53,412 nt of DNA from contig CANOIR010000015.1 in NCBI GenBank assembly GCA_947566125.1, forward strand, positions 1 through 53,412, written 5' to 3'. This stretch comes from an uncultured Ruminococcus sp. (GTDB lineage Bacteria; Bacillota; Clostridia; Oscillospirales; Ruminococcaceae). Position numbers and translations under genes: made by a program. This document shows positions 7,926-16,063 of this stretch, in pieces. Within the stretch, counting starts at the first letter, position 1. Each line of letters starts with the position of its first letter. The notes beneath the pieces are model-generated. The model did not search any database and was not told where the DNA came from. It saw nothing but the letters and a program-made list of their open reading frames with translations.

Positions 7926-8465
7926 ATGGAACTAAAAGGTACAAAAACTGAAGCTAATCTCAGAGCCGCATTTTCCGGCGAATCTGAGGCAAGAAACAAA
8001 TACACTTATTTTGCATCAAAAGCACGTAATGAAGGATATGTTCAGATAGCAAAGATTTTTGAAGAAACGGCCGCAAATGAAAAGGAACACGCAAAAATCT
8101 GGTTCAAGCTGCTGTATGGTTCTGATATGCGTACAACAGCAGAAAATCTGGAAAATGCTGCTAATGGTGAAAATTATGAGTGGACTGATATGTATGCAAC
8201 TTTTGCAAAAGAAGCAAAAGAAGAAGGTTTTAACCAGATAGCATTCCTGTTTGAAGAAGTTGGCAAAATTGAAAAAATGCACGAGGAACGCTATCGCAAG
8301 CTGCTTGCAAATGTAAAAGACGGTCTTGTATTCTCAAAGGACGGCGATACTGTATGGGAATGTGCAAACTGTGGTCATATCTGCATAGGTAAAAAAGCTC
8401 CTGAAGTTTGTCCCGTATGTTCTCACCCACAGTCATATTTCATGGTAAAGGCAGAGAATTACTGA
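7926..8465 (+). CDS. rbr: Rubrerythrin (179 aa)
   Basis: Non-haem diiron peroxidase that reduces hydrogen peroxide in the cytoplasm of anaerobes. Residues 1-140 are the ferritin-like four-helix bundle, with iron ligands in [29 protein letters not shown] and [10 protein letters not shown]. Residues 143-179 are the rubredoxin-like domain with CANCG and [11 protein letters not shown] holding the FeS4 site. The length is slightly short for the family but complete. It has a GGAGG ribosome site, lies 26 nt after perR and 2 nt before the CLC gene, so the three form one operon, presumably derepressed by peroxide. Confidence 0.95.
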   Translation: MELKGTKTEANLRAAFSGESEARNKYTYFASKARNEGYVQIAKIFEETAANEKEHAKIWFKLLYGSDMRTTAENLENAANGENYEWTDMYATFAKEAKEEGFNQIAFLFEEVGKIEKMHEERYRKLLANVKDGLVFSKDGDTVWECANCGHICIGKKAPEVCPVCSHPQSYFMVKAENY

Positions 8466-8467
8466 TT

Positions 8468-9757
8468 ATGAAAATTAGACGCTTTTTGAAACATGGAAAG
8501 GTACGCTCGCTGCGTTATTCTATACACTGTATTTCACATCTGCGTCTGTTTATACGTTGGCTGATACTGTCTCTGATGGTCGGTCTGATCATTGGAGGCA
8601 TAGGCAGCCTTTTTGCATTATGTATGACAGAAGCCGTAAAACTTCGCAGCCGTTATCCAAATATAATGTTTTTAATGCCTATAGGCGGCATTATTATAGT
8701 TCTTTTATACCGATTGTTTAAATATCAAAATGACAGAGGCACTAACATGGTTATTGCTTCTATACACGCAGAAGCTGAGATCCCGGGAAAAATGGCACCA
8801 ATGATATTCATATCTACTATAATAACTCATTTAGTAGGCGGAAGTGCCGGACGTGAAGGTGCAGCACTTCAGATAGGCGGAAGCCTGGGTGCTGTTATGG
8901 GACGACTTTTTAAAATGAATGACACAGACCGACGAGTTCTTGTCATGTGCGGCATGAGTGCGGTATTCTCAGCAGGATTTGGAACGCCAATTGCCGCAGC
9001 AATATTTGCAATGGAAATAGGCAGTGTGGGTGTAATGTATTACGCTGCACTTGTACCATGTACAATATCTTCTATAACTGCTTGGAGACTTGCATCATTT
9101 GCAGGAGTAGAATATGATAATTTTGCAAAGGCAGTATTTCCGGAACTTACCGTTTCTAAAGTATTGCTTACGATCTTGCTTAGTGTACTTTGTGCTGCTA
9201 TTAGTATAATTTTCTGCATAACTCTCCATAGCACAAATAAACTGATGAAAAAATATTTGAAAAATCCATACATAAGAATAGTTGCTGCAAGCTTCATTCT
9301 CATTGCTATAAGTCTTATTTTAGGAAATCAGAATTTTCTTGGTGCAAGCATCCCAATGATCGAACTCGCACTTACAGGAAAAACTGTATGGTATGCATTT
9401 ATTTTAAAAATTATTTGTACAGCTATTACAATTGAATCTGGTTTCAAGGGTGGTGAGATAGTTCCATCGTTTTGCATTGGAGCTACATTCGGCTGTCTTT
9501 TTGGGCATATAGTTGGAACATCTCCGGAACTGTTTGCAGCTATAGGAATGGTATGTATTTTCTGTAGTGTTACAAACTGCCCTTTGACATCACTTATTAT
9601 AGCGTTTGAATTATTTGGCTTCCAACAGCCGGCATATATTTTAATAGGCATTGCAGTAAGCTATATGCTTTCAGGTTATTATGGACTTTACCATGACCAA
9701 AAAATAGTATATTCAAAATATGAAACGAAATACATAAATCGACACACAAAGAGCTAA
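8468..9757 (+). CDS. CLC-family transporter, probably fluoride/proton antiporter clade (429 aa)
   Basis: Polytopic membrane protein of the CLC superfamily with about ten helices. The helix-N-terminus motif GGSAGREGAALQIGG holds the gating glutamate, and GFKGGEIVPSFCIGATFG stands where GGIFAP lies in chloride members. The first anion motif GSGIP is absent; RGTNMVIASIH occupies its place. From memory this set (GREGxxxQxGG plus GFKGGE) is typical of CLC-F proteins that export fluoride, not chloride; that is family knowledge applied by eye. The ATG at 8468 begins 2 nt after the rubrerythrin stop; a longer frame to 8408 lies inside rbr and lacks a ribosome site. The link with peroxide defence is unexplained. 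No fluoride riboswitch is visible upstream. Confidence 0.85.
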   Translation: MKIRRFLKHGKVRSLRYSIHCISHLRLFIRWLILSLMVGLIIGGIGSLFALCMTEAVKLRSRYPNIMFLMPIGGIIIVLLYRLFKYQNDRGTNMVIASIHAEAEIPGKMAPMIFISTIITHLVGGSAGREGAALQIGGSLGAVMGRLFKMNDTDRRVLVMCGMSAVFSAGFGTPIAAAIFAMEIGSVGVMYYAALVPCTISSITAWRLASFAGVEYDNFAKAVFPELTVSKVLLTILLSVLCAAISIIFCITLHSTNKLMKKYLKNPYIRIVAASFILIAISLILGNQNFLGASIPMIELALTGKTVWYAFILKIICTAITIESGFKGGEIVPSFCIGATFGCLFGHIVGTSPELFAAIGMVCIFCSVTNCPLTSLIIAFELFGFQQPAYILIGIAVSYMLSGYYGLYHDQKIVYSKYETKYINRHTKS

Positions 9758-9800
9758 AAACAGGCTGTTGCAAAGCTTAATTTTGCAGCAGCCTGTTTTA
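9757..9800. terminator. Bidirectional terminator, GGCTGTTGCAAA family
   Basis: AAACAGGCTGTTGCAAA pairs with TTTGCAGCAGCCTGTTT around a short loop. It separates the CLC gene from the converging HD-domain gene. Confidence 0.9.
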
Positions 9801-9805
9801 CTTAT

Positions 9806-10330
9806 TTATTGAACGTTTACGGTTTCTTTCCTGAGATGCATTTTTTTCATCGCTGTACGAATTTTCGGTGCGATAAGTTCAAGTGCAGCACAGTACTTAT
9901 CTACAATAACAATTACATAACCTTCTTTTGAATGAGGTCTTCCCTTTGTAAGCGGCCACATATGCCTCATGATTATATCTTCCTCGGTAGGATTAAGAGG
10001 AAACAGTTCACTTGCATTATTGACAGCAACATCCGGGTGATTTTTTACGTGTGATAATTCATAATTACTATGGCGGTATTCTTTAGTATCATAATAATAA
10101 AGGTCATGCAGCATTCCCGCACGTGCAGCGGATTCTACATCAAGATGTAAAAATCTGCATATAAGATAATTATAATATGATACATTTAAACAATGTTGAA
10201 AGCGAGTGGTTGATATATGGTGTCGGTAGTTTTTCAGCTCCTGCACCATACTGTTTTCAAGAATATCCGAAACAAGTGTGTAGTATTCAAGCTGTGTAAG
10301 TTCTTTTTTTGAACCTATTGCGTGTAACAA
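9806..10330 (-). CDS. HD-domain phosphohydrolase-like protein (174 aa)
   Basis: Metal-dependent HD hydrolase fold: the first ligand is the His in TRFQHCLNVSYYNYLI, the HD pair is in AGMLHDLYYYDTKEY, followed by KNHPDVAVNNASEL and the late Asp in VIVDKYCAALEL. Substrate unknown. The start is decided by the promoter: TTGACA-17-TACACT at 10386-10358 means a transcript from about 10351, so the ATG at 10396 would be untranscribed. The TTG at 10330, 9 nt after AAAGGA, is the likely start. It is a single-gene unit ended by the shared terminator at 9757. Confidence 0.8.
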   Translation of the reverse strand: MLHAIGSKKELTQLEYYTLVSDILENSMVQELKNYRHHISTTRFQHCLNVSYYNYLICRFLHLDVESAARAGMLHDLYYYDTKEYRHSNYELSHVKNHPDVAVNNASELFPLNPTEEDIIMRHMWPLTKGRPHSKEGYVIVIVDKYCAALELIAPKIRTAMKKMHLRKETVNVQ

Positions 10331-10357
10331 ACAGCACCATCCTTTCTGTATACTTTT

Positions 10358-10386
10358 AGTGTAACAGATTATAATACAGTTGTCAA
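10358..10386 (-). promoter_or_regulatory. Promoter that fixes the start of the HD gene
   Basis: TTGACA (10386-10381), 17 bp, TACACT (10363-10358). The potential ATG at 10396 lies upstream of it. Confidence 0.75.
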
Positions 10387-10446
10387 GAGTTTTCACTATA
10401 CTTTCACGATATTTCCTGATATTACCTAATATATTCCACTTGATTT

Positions 10447-11205
10447 TTATTTAAATACTTTTCTTCCCTTTTGAATTGTGCCTATAATTGCCGGTAAAAT
10501 TGTATGCGGTACAAAACGTGAAGCCAAAACTGAAAGCTTCATAAATCCACCCGGAACTATGAGCCATTTTCCACTAAATGTCTTTTCGATAGCATACTTT
10601 GCAACTTCTTTACTATTCATTCCCATTATAAGAAAATCCACGCCAGCTGTTTTATTAAAATTCGTATTGATCGGACCGGGACAAAGTACGCTGACTGTAA
10701 CTTTGCTCTTTTCTTCTCTAAGCTCTTCTGCAACTGCCAGTGACAATCTTACAACATAATTTTTAGTAGCGTAATACGTAGACATATTAGGTCCTGTAAG
10801 AAAACCAGCACTTGATGCTACATTCAATATTTTGCCACGGTTCTTTCTTTTAAAATCACGCAGAAAAAGCTTCATTAAAATATGCACTGCACGTACATTT
10901 ACAGAAATCATATCAAGTTCATCTTTAAGAACGGTTTCCGAAAATGTTCCATATTTTCCAAATCCGGCATTATTTACAAGCAGATCTATATCCATTCCAC
11001 GGCAAAATCTATAAAGTGCAAAAGGTGCTTCTTTTTCCGCAAGGTCAAGAGCTATAATATCTATATTAGTCGGCAAGGTGTTTTTAAGTCTTATCAGTTC
11101 CTTTTCATTTCTTCCTGTGAGAACAAGTTCCCAACCGTTTTTTGCAAGAAAAATGGCAATATCTCTTCCTATTCCAGAAGTAGCTCCTGTAACAACAGCT
11201 TTCAT
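10447..11205 (-). CDS. SDR-family short-chain dehydrogenase (about 252 aa)
   Basis: NAD(P)-dependent oxidoreductase of the classical SDR type. The Rossmann motif is VVTGATSGIGRDIAIFLAK at the very N-terminus, then LLVNNAGFGKYG, the serine in ILNVASSAGFL, and the catalytic YATKNYV (Y-x-x-x-K); CPGPINTNF follows as the PG motif. The arginine in VLTGRNEKEL suggests NADPH. The start is taken at the ATG near 11205 with AAAGGGAAG upstream; the frame to 11259 has only a TTG inside the tRNA terminator. The C-terminus LASRFVPHTILPAIIGTI is hydrophobic and may touch the membrane. The substrate cannot be read from sequence. Confidence 0.9.
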   Translation of the reverse strand: MKAVVTGATSGIGRDIAIFLAKNGWELVLTGRNEKELIRLKNTLPTNIDIIALDLAEKEAPFALYRFCRGMDIDLLVNNAGFGKYGTFSETVLKDELDMISVNVRAVHILMKLFLRDFKRKNRGKILNVASSAGFLTGPNMSTYYATKNYVVRLSLAVAEELREEKSKVTVSVLCPGPINTNFNKTAGVDFLIMGMNSKEVAKYAIEKTFSGKWLIVPGGFMKLSVLASRFVPHTILPAIIGTIQKGRKVFK

Positions 11206-11242
11206 AATTATGCTTCCCTTTCTTTTGGTCAATATTTCATTA

Positions 11243-11276
11243 TAACAAAAAACACGCAATATATAACATTGCGTGT
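11243..11276 (-). terminator. Terminator of the tRNA-Ser operon
   Basis: ACACGCAAT and ATTGCGTGT pair just after the CCA of tRNA-Ser(GCU), followed by TTTTTTG on the minus strand. Confidence 0.85.
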
Positions 11277-11280
11277 CAAT

Positions 11281-11370
11281 TGGCGCAGAAAGAGGGATTT
11301 GAACCCTCGCGCCGGTTTCCCGACCTACTCCCTTAGCAGGGGAGCCCCTTCACCACTTGGGTATTTCTGC
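11281..11370 (-). tRNA. tRNA-Ser(GCU)
   Basis: The acceptor stem GCAGAAA/TTTCTGC is perfect, with discriminator G and encoded CCA. The anticodon stem CTCCC/GGGAG encloses CTGCTAA, giving anticodon GCT. A long class II variable arm (GGTCGGGAAACCGGC region) and GGTTCAAATCC in the T arm confirm serine. Reads AGC/AGU codons. Confidence 0.97.
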
Positions 11371-11382
11371 AAAAAAAATATT

Positions 11383-11471
11383 TGGCGGAGAGAGTGGGAT
11401 TCGAACCCACGGTCCCTTGCGGGATCACTGGTTTTCAAGACCAGCTCCTTAAACCACTCGGACATCTCTCC
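11383..11471 (-). tRNA. tRNA-Ser(UGA)
   Basis: The acceptor stem GGAGAGA/TCTCTCC is perfect with CCA encoded. The anticodon stem CTGGT/ACCAG encloses CTTGAAA, giving TGA. Long variable arm and GGTTCGAATCC T arm present. It lies 12 nt upstream of tRNA-Ser(GCU) in the same transcript, so this operon supplies two of the cell's serine tRNAs. Confidence 0.97.
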
Positions 11472-11546
11472 ACTTTTATTAAACTTTTTATTAACAGCTA
11501 ACCAAAGACTTTTAAATAAATCAAATCTTCTGTAACCAGCTTTTAT

Positions 11547-11575
11547 ATTATACACTATCCTGAATTATTTGTCAA
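11547..11575 (-). promoter_or_regulatory. Promoter of the tRNA-Ser pair
   Basis: TTGACA (11575-11570), 17-bp spacer, TATAAT (11552-11547), about 75 nt before the first tRNA. Confidence 0.9.
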
Positions 11576-11701
11576 GCTTTTTTTCAAAAAAATTATAGTT
11601 TTAGTTGTTATCACCTAAATCAAGCTTGTTTTTTTGTGTTTTTTGTCTATACTTGTGCATATTACACAAGTGCAATATTAGTATTTTAGACTTTTAGCAT
11701 A

Positions 11702-11730
11702 TTGATTTTATGATAAATATAATGTATAAT
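11702..11730 (+). promoter_or_regulatory. Promoter of the leader before the nitroreductase
   Basis: TTGATT (11702-11707), 17 bp, TATAAT (11725-11730). It would give a transcript starting near 11737. Confidence 0.65.
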
Positions 11731-11736
11731 ATATAC

Positions 11737-11862
11737 AGAACATATTTTATAACTCACATAAGATAATATGCATGATGTCTTACGTGTGTTTAAATGTTTT
11801 AATTCTCAATTTATATTATAAATTTTTTATATAACGAACTGTTCATGCAGTTCGTTTTTATT
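11737..11862 (+). ncRNA. Terminator-ended leader RNA or small RNA
   Basis: Between the promoter at 11702-11730 and the nitroreductase lies a 125-nt stretch. It holds an inner hairpin (CACATAAGA at about 11755-11763 against TCTTACGTGTG near 11779-11789) and ends with AACGAACTG/CAGTTCGTT (11833-11856) plus a T-rich tail. A terminator 45 nt upstream of a gene on the same strand is the layout of a riboswitch or attenuator; a free small RNA is the alternative. I match it to no known class. Confidence 0.45.
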
Positions 11863-11905
11863 TTAATTTTTAATGCCGACTCGCTCAACAGAAAGGATAA
11901 TCATT

Positions 11906-12445
11906 ATGAATTTATTGGAACTTGCTAAAAAAAGATATTCTGTAAGAGGATACCTTCCTAAGCCAATTGAAAAAGAAAAGCTTGACTACATTTTGGAATG
12001 CGGAAGAGTCGCACCTACAGGAGTTAATGCACAGCCACAAAGAATACTTGTAGTAAATACACCTGATGGAATGGAAAAAATGGCTAAAGCCGCTGGTATA
12101 CCAGGTCTTTATAATGCACCATGTGCAATTATAATATGTGCAGAAACTGAATGTTCATGGGTACGCAAATATGATGAACATAATATCTACGAAATTGATG
12201 CTACTATAGTTACAGATCATATGATACTTGCTGCAACAGAACAAGGATTGGGATCATTGTGGATGTGCAGATTTAAACCTGATATAATTAGAAGTGAATT
12301 CAACATTCCGAAAGAATATGTGCCTGTAAATGTACTTCTTCTGGGTTACACTGCACCGGATGCACTTTATAAATCACCGGAGCGTCATGATGCAGAAAAC
12401 ATGAGAAAACCTATTTCTGAAACTGTTTCATATGATACATTTTAA
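11906..12445 (+). CDS. Nitroreductase-family FMN oxidoreductase (179 aa)
   Basis: FMN-dependent NAD(P)H oxidoreductase. KKRYSVRGYLPKPIEK near the start is the FMN-phosphate binding RxS/R motif, followed by CGRVAPTGVNAQPQRILVV, typical of the family. ATEQGLGSLWMC and VNVLLLGYTAPDA mark the C-terminal half. The length matches the short clostridial members. The ATG at 11906 has AGAAAGGA upstream; the longer frame to 11873 lacks a site. Preceded by a terminator-ended leader, so expression may be conditional. Ends at a strong bidirectional terminator. The physiological substrate is unknown. Confidence 0.9.
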   Translation: MNLLELAKKRYSVRGYLPKPIEKEKLDYILECGRVAPTGVNAQPQRILVVNTPDGMEKMAKAAGIPGLYNAPCAIIICAETECSWVRKYDEHNIYEIDATIVTDHMILAATEQGLGSLWMCRFKPDIIRSEFNIPKEYVPVNVLLLGYTAPDALYKSPERHDAENMRKPISETVSYDTF

Positions 12446-12484
12446 AACTTTTTATTAAATATAAATTTGTCTATATAAAACGAC

Positions 12485-12530
12485 AGGACTTATGCAGAGT
12501 TTGAATCTGCATAAGTCCTTTTTATTTTTA
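12485..12530. terminator. Bidirectional terminator
   Basis: GGACTTATGCAGA (12486-12498) and TCTGCATAAGTCC (12506-12518) form a 13-bp perfect stem followed by TTTTTATTTTT. Lies between the nitroreductase and rpiB, which converge. Confidence 0.92.
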
Positions 12531-12546
12531 ATATTTATAAATAACT

Positions 12547-12987
12547 TTAGAATTCCTCTTCCATACCACGAATCATATTTACTCTTGTTTCGTGTCTGCC
12601 GCCTTCAAATGGTGTATCAATAAACAATTCCGCAAGTTCCAATGCAACTCCCACGCCCAATGTACGAGCACCCATGCACATTACATTTGCATCATTATGG
12701 AGTCTTGTATATTTGGCAGAGAAATGGTCTGCACAAAGTGCTGCTCTAACGCCTTTTACCTTATTTGCAGCTATAGACATACCTATACCTGTACCGCAAA
12801 TAAGTATACCTCTTGAACCATCATCAGAAACGACAGCTTTGCCTAATTTCTTAGCGATTTCGGGATAGTCAACACGTCCGCCGTCACCGCCCATATCTTG
12901 TACGATATGACCTTTGCTCTCAAGAAGTTCTTTTACTGCTGCTTTCATTTCATAACCTGCATGGTCGCAGCCAATATAAATTTTCAT
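12547..12987 (-). CDS. rpiB: Ribose-5-phosphate isomerase B (146 aa)
   Basis: Interconverts ribose-5-phosphate and ribulose-5-phosphate in the non-oxidative pentose phosphate pathway. The RpiB signature is clear: MKIYIGCDHAGYEMK at the N-terminus, ILICGTGIGMSIAANKVKG with the catalytic cysteine in the middle, RLHNDANVMCMGARTLG, and FEGGRHETRV near the end. Length 146 matches the family. It lies 11 nt downstream of tsaB, so it is the last gene of fhs-tsaE-tsaB-rpiB. A GAGG site precedes the ATG. LacA/B-type isomerase is a less likely alternative. Confidence 0.95.
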   Translation of the reverse strand: MKIYIGCDHAGYEMKAAVKELLESKGHIVQDMGGDGGRVDYPEIAKKLGKAVVSDDGSRGILICGTGIGMSIAANKVKGVRAALCADHFSAKYTRLHNDANVMCMGARTLGVGVALELAELFIDTPFEGGRHETRVNMIRGMEEEF

Positions 12988-12998
12988 TTATTTTTACC

Positions 12999-13691
12999 TC
13001 AATTCTTGTTATTGTCCAGTCTGTCCTTTTCAGCCTTTACAAGTTGTAAATATCTTGCTTCAAGTTGAAAAGGCTTTTCATTTGCACATCTTACTGCACT
13101 CTTACAAAGTCCTGCTCCATTCTGAAGTCTAACTTCTGCCGGTGCAAGAAATGCATTTGTAAAAGGATATTTTTCAAATAAATCAGCTGCTCCATCACCT
13201 GTAAGAACAACTTTTTCATATTCTGAAATATTTGACATAAGTTCTTCTTCCGAAACAAGAGCATCTTCAACAATTGACGTACACAAGCCTTCTTTATCAA
13301 AATGATAAATTCCTGCATACACAAGACCCTTACGTGCTTTCATAACAGCACATACAATTTCATATCCAGCAATATGCGACTGAAAGCTAAGTGCTTTTAA
13401 TGTAGATACTCCACAGCAAGCAATATCCTTTGCAAATGAAATTGCCTTAACTGATGCAATGCCTATTCTCAGTCCGGTATAAGAACCGGGTCCGACTGCA
13501 ACTGCTATCTTATCTATATCATCTATTGACAATCCGGTATCATCAAAAAGTCTTTCCACCAAGGGAAGTATCACTTGTGAATGCGTTCGCTTCGTATATA
13601 CAAGCTGCTGTGCTAAAAGAACATCTAAATCGTTATCATAGATAGCAGCTGCCGCAACTGTTCCGGATGTATCAATTCCCAATATATGCAA
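12999..13691 (-). CDS. tsaB: TsaB, t6A tRNA modification subunit (230 aa)
   Basis: TsaB is the non-catalytic partner that, with TsaD and TsaE, transfers threonylcarbamoyl to A37 of ANN-reading tRNAs. The ASKHA fold shows as ILGIDTSGTVAAAAIYD, THSQVILPLVERLF and VAVGPGSYTGLRIGIASVK. Start: the ATG at 13700 abuts GGAG with no spacing, while the TTG at 13691 lies 9 nt after AAGGAG and gives the family-like N-terminus HILGIDTSG, so I choose 13691. It overlaps the end of tsaE. TsaD is not in the window and the usual neighbour rimI is absent. Confidence 0.92.
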   Translation of the reverse strand: MHILGIDTSGTVAAAAIYDNDLDVLLAQQLVYTKRTHSQVILPLVERLFDDTGLSIDDIDKIAVAVGPGSYTGLRIGIASVKAISFAKDIACCGVSTLKALSFQSHIAGYEIVCAVMKARKGLVYAGIYHFDKEGLCTSIVEDALVSEEELMSNISEYEKVVLTGDGAADLFEKYPFTNAFLAPAEVRLQNGAGLCKSAVRCANEKPFQLEARYLQLVKAEKDRLDNNKN

Positions 13692-14136
13692 AGCGTTCAT
13701 CTCCTTCGGCAGTAATTATAGTTATTTTTCTCACATAGTCATCTATACGGCTGATTTTTATCTTTATAACATTTTCCGGAAATGCATCTTCTATATTTTC
13801 AGCCCACTCAACTGCAAAGACACTTTCATCCAATGGATAATCATAAAATCCTGTTGTTTCCAGTTCTTCACTGTTGCCTATGCGATACATATCGAAATGA
13901 TAAAGTGTTGTTTTGCCTCTGCCGTGGTACTCATTTACAATTGCAAAAGTAGGTGAAGATACTTCATCAGGAAGACCCATTCCAACTGCAAGACCACGTG
14001 TAAATGTAGTCTTTCCTGCACCAAGGTCACCATGATAAGCTATAAAATCTCCTGCCTTTAAAAGCCTGCCAATCCTTTCTGCAAAAGAAATAGTTTCCTC
14101 TGGTGAGTGTGTTATAAAATTATATTCCATAGTCAC
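13672..14136 (-). CDS. tsaE: TsaE, t6A tRNA modification ATPase (154 aa)
   Basis: ATPase that resets the TsaB-TsaD complex. Walker A is GDLGAGKTTFTRGLAVGMG, followed by SSPTFAIVNEYHG, then LYHFDMYRIG and VFAVEWAENIEDAFPEN, all family hallmarks. The length is usual. The start is GTG at 14136 (or ATG two codons later) without an obvious ribosome site, 6 nt after the fhs stop, so translation may be coupled to fhs. Its 3' end overlaps tsaB. Confidence 0.93.
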   Translation of the reverse strand: MTMEYNFITHSPEETISFAERIGRLLKAGDFIAYHGDLGAGKTTFTRGLAVGMGLPDEVSSPTFAIVNEYHGRGKTTLYHFDMYRIGNSEELETTGFYDYPLDESVFAVEWAENIEDAFPENVIKIKISRIDDYVRKITIITAEGDERFAYIGN

Positions 14137-14142
14137 TATATA

Positions 14143-15813
14143 TTAAAACAGTCCTGTAATATTGCCATCATTGTCGCAGTCAATGCGAAGGGCAGCAGGT
14201 GATTTAGGAAGTCCCGGCATAGTCATAATATTGCCTGTCAGCACAACTATAAATCCGGCACCGGCTGAAAGTGTTACATCACGTACAGTAATCTTAAAGT
14301 TTTCAGGCTTTCCAAGCAAAGTCGGATCATCAGAAAGAGAATACTGTGTTTTTGCAATACACACCGGCAAATTTCCGTGTCCGAGTGCATCAATCTGTGC
14401 AATAGCCTTGGCAGCCTGTGCAGTAATATTAACACCATCAGCACGATAGATTTCCTTTGCGATCTTTTCTATCTTTTCAGGAATAGAAAGCTCTGTATCA
14501 TAAAGCACATGGAAATCAGATTTCTTTGTTTCAATAGTTTTGCAAACCTGCTCTGCAAGATCCTTTCCGCCTTCGCCGCCCTTTGCAAACACTTCTGCCA
14601 ATGAGAAATCAGCTCCAAACTTTTGACAGAATGCCTGAACGAATGCCAATTCAGCATCTGTATCTGTAGCAAAACGATTTATGGCAACAACTACTGGCAC
14701 GCCATACTTCTGCATATTCTCAATGTGAACCTGTAAATTCACAATACCCTTTGAAAGAGCATCAAGATTTTCCTGAGTAAGCTCTGATTTAGCAACGCCG
14801 CCATTATATTTAAGTGCTCTTACCGTGGCAACAAGTACGACACAATCAGGCTTTAATCCGCCATAACGACATTTAATATCAAAAAACTTCTCTGCACCCA
14901 AGTCAGAACCAAATCCAGCTTCTGTAATACAATAATCACCAAGCTTAAGAGCCAAGCGTGTTGCACGAATAGAATTGCAGCCATGAGCAATATTTGCAAA
15001 TGGTCCACCGTGAATAAATGCAGGTGTGTTTTCAAGAGTCTGTACAAGATTAGGCTTAAGTGCATCCTTCAGGAGTGCTGTCATTGCACCGTTTGCACCA
15101 AGATCCTTAGCATAAACCGGATTTCCATCAAGATCATATGCTACGAGTATTTTGCCAAGTCTTTCCTTCATATCTGCAAGGTCAGCAGACAAGCAAAGTA
15201 TTGCCATAACTTCAGACGCAACTGTGATCTGAAAACTATCTGAACGTGGTATGCCGTCAACTTTTCCGCCAAGACCTATAACTATATTTCTGAGTGCTCT
15301 GTCATTCATATCAAGAACACGTTTTATCATTATTCTTCTCTGGTCGATTCTAAGTTCATTGCCTTGCTGCATATGATTATCAAGCATAGCACAAAGAAGA
15401 TTATTAGCGGCTGTAATTGCGTGCATATCACCTGTAAAGTGCAGGTTTATATCTTCCATAGGTACTACCTGTGCATAACCACCTCCAGCTGCTCCGCCTT
15501 TAATGCCAAATACAGGTCCAAGAGATGGTTCTCTGAGTGCCAGAACTGCATTCTTGCCTATACGTCCCATTGCTTCTGCAAGTCCTACGCTGACAGTAGT
15601 TTTGCCTTCTCCAGCAGGTGTTGGGTTGATAGCTGTTACAAGTATAAGTTTGCCATCCGGTTTGTTCTCAAGCTTTTTAAAAAGCTCTTCTGAAAGTTTT
15701 GCCTTATAATGGCCGTAGTATTCTATATCGTCTTCCTCGATAGAGAGTCCTTTGGCAATCTCGCCTATTTTTTTCATATTCGCCTGCTGTGCTATTTCAA
15801 TATCAGTAAGCAT
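14143..15813 (-). CDS. fhs: Formate-tetrahydrofolate ligase (556 aa)
   Basis: Makes 10-formyl-THF from formate, THF and ATP, the entry of one-carbon units for purines and, in acetogens, the Wood-Ljungdahl pathway. The P-loop-like motif is [20 protein letters not shown], followed by [20 protein letters not shown] and [31 protein letters not shown] and [13 protein letters not shown] are also diagnostic. The start is ATG 15813 with AAGGAGG upstream; the frame to 15915 runs through the promoter. First gene of the fhs-tsaE-tsaB-rpiB run. Promoter at 15903-15875. Purine synthesis (purL) is also in the window but far away. Confidence 0.96.
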   Translation of the reverse strand: MLTDIEIAQQANMKKIGEIAKGLSIEEDDIEYYGHYKAKLSEELFKKLENKPDGKLILVTAINPTPAGEGKTTVSVGLAEAMGRIGKNAVLALREPSLGPVFGIKGGAAGGGYAQVVPMEDINLHFTGDMHAITAANNLLCAMLDNHMQQGNELRIDQRRIMIKRVLDMNDRALRNIVIGLGGKVDGIPRSDSFQITVASEVMAILCLSADLADMKERLGKILVAYDLDGNPVYAKDLGANGAMTALLKDALKPNLVQTLENTPAFIHGGPFANIAHGCNSIRATRLALKLGDYCITEAGFGSDLGAEKFFDIKCRYGGLKPDCVVLVATVRALKYNGGVAKSELTQENLDALSKGIVNLQVHIENMQKYGVPVVVAINRFATDTDAELAFVQAFCQKFGADFSLAEVFAKGGEGGKDLAEQVCKTIETKKSDFHVLYDTELSIPEKIEKIAKEIYRADGVNITAQAAKAIAQIDALGHGNLPVCIAKTQYSLSDDPTLLGKPENFKITVRDVTLSAGAGFIVVLTGNIMTMPGLPKSPAALRIDCDNDGNITGLF

Positions 15814-15874
15814 AAATATCCTCCTTATATACTTATATGAAATATAGATTTTCACATTCAAAAAACATACTTTT

Positions 15875-15903
15875 ATTATACCATTTATTTTTCTCAATTG
15901 CAA
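15875..15903 (-). promoter_or_regulatory. Promoter of fhs
   Basis: TTGCAA (15903-15898), 17 bp, TATAAT (15880-15875). The -35 and the next bases (TTGCAATTGA) are the same as those of the pgi promoter at 28933-28905. Confidence 0.65.
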
Positions 15904-16063
15904 GCAATATAGCATCTTTTGGCTTTTTTAGTTACAATTTGTCATTTTTTCATCTTAAAGGCACTCTCTTTGTACAGCATTCAGCGAAATACGTAATTTA
16001 ACAATATTTTCTGCATTTTTAATTCTCATATACAATATGCTGTATAAAAAGGAGATCGATCAT

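Noticed and set aside
8408..8467. Extended start of the CLC gene inside rubrerythrin
   Set aside because: No ribosome site; the ATG at 8468 follows the rbr stop by 2 nt and gives a normal CLC N-terminus.
10331..10396. ATG start of the HD-domain gene at 10396
   Set aside because: It lies upstream of a good promoter at 10386-10358, so it would not be transcribed.
10882..11555. Long frames on both strands across the tRNA-Ser genes
   Set aside because: They run through two tRNAs and the SDR gene on the wrong strand; phrases such as RDLNPRAGFPTYS are the usual false translation of tRNA-Ser.
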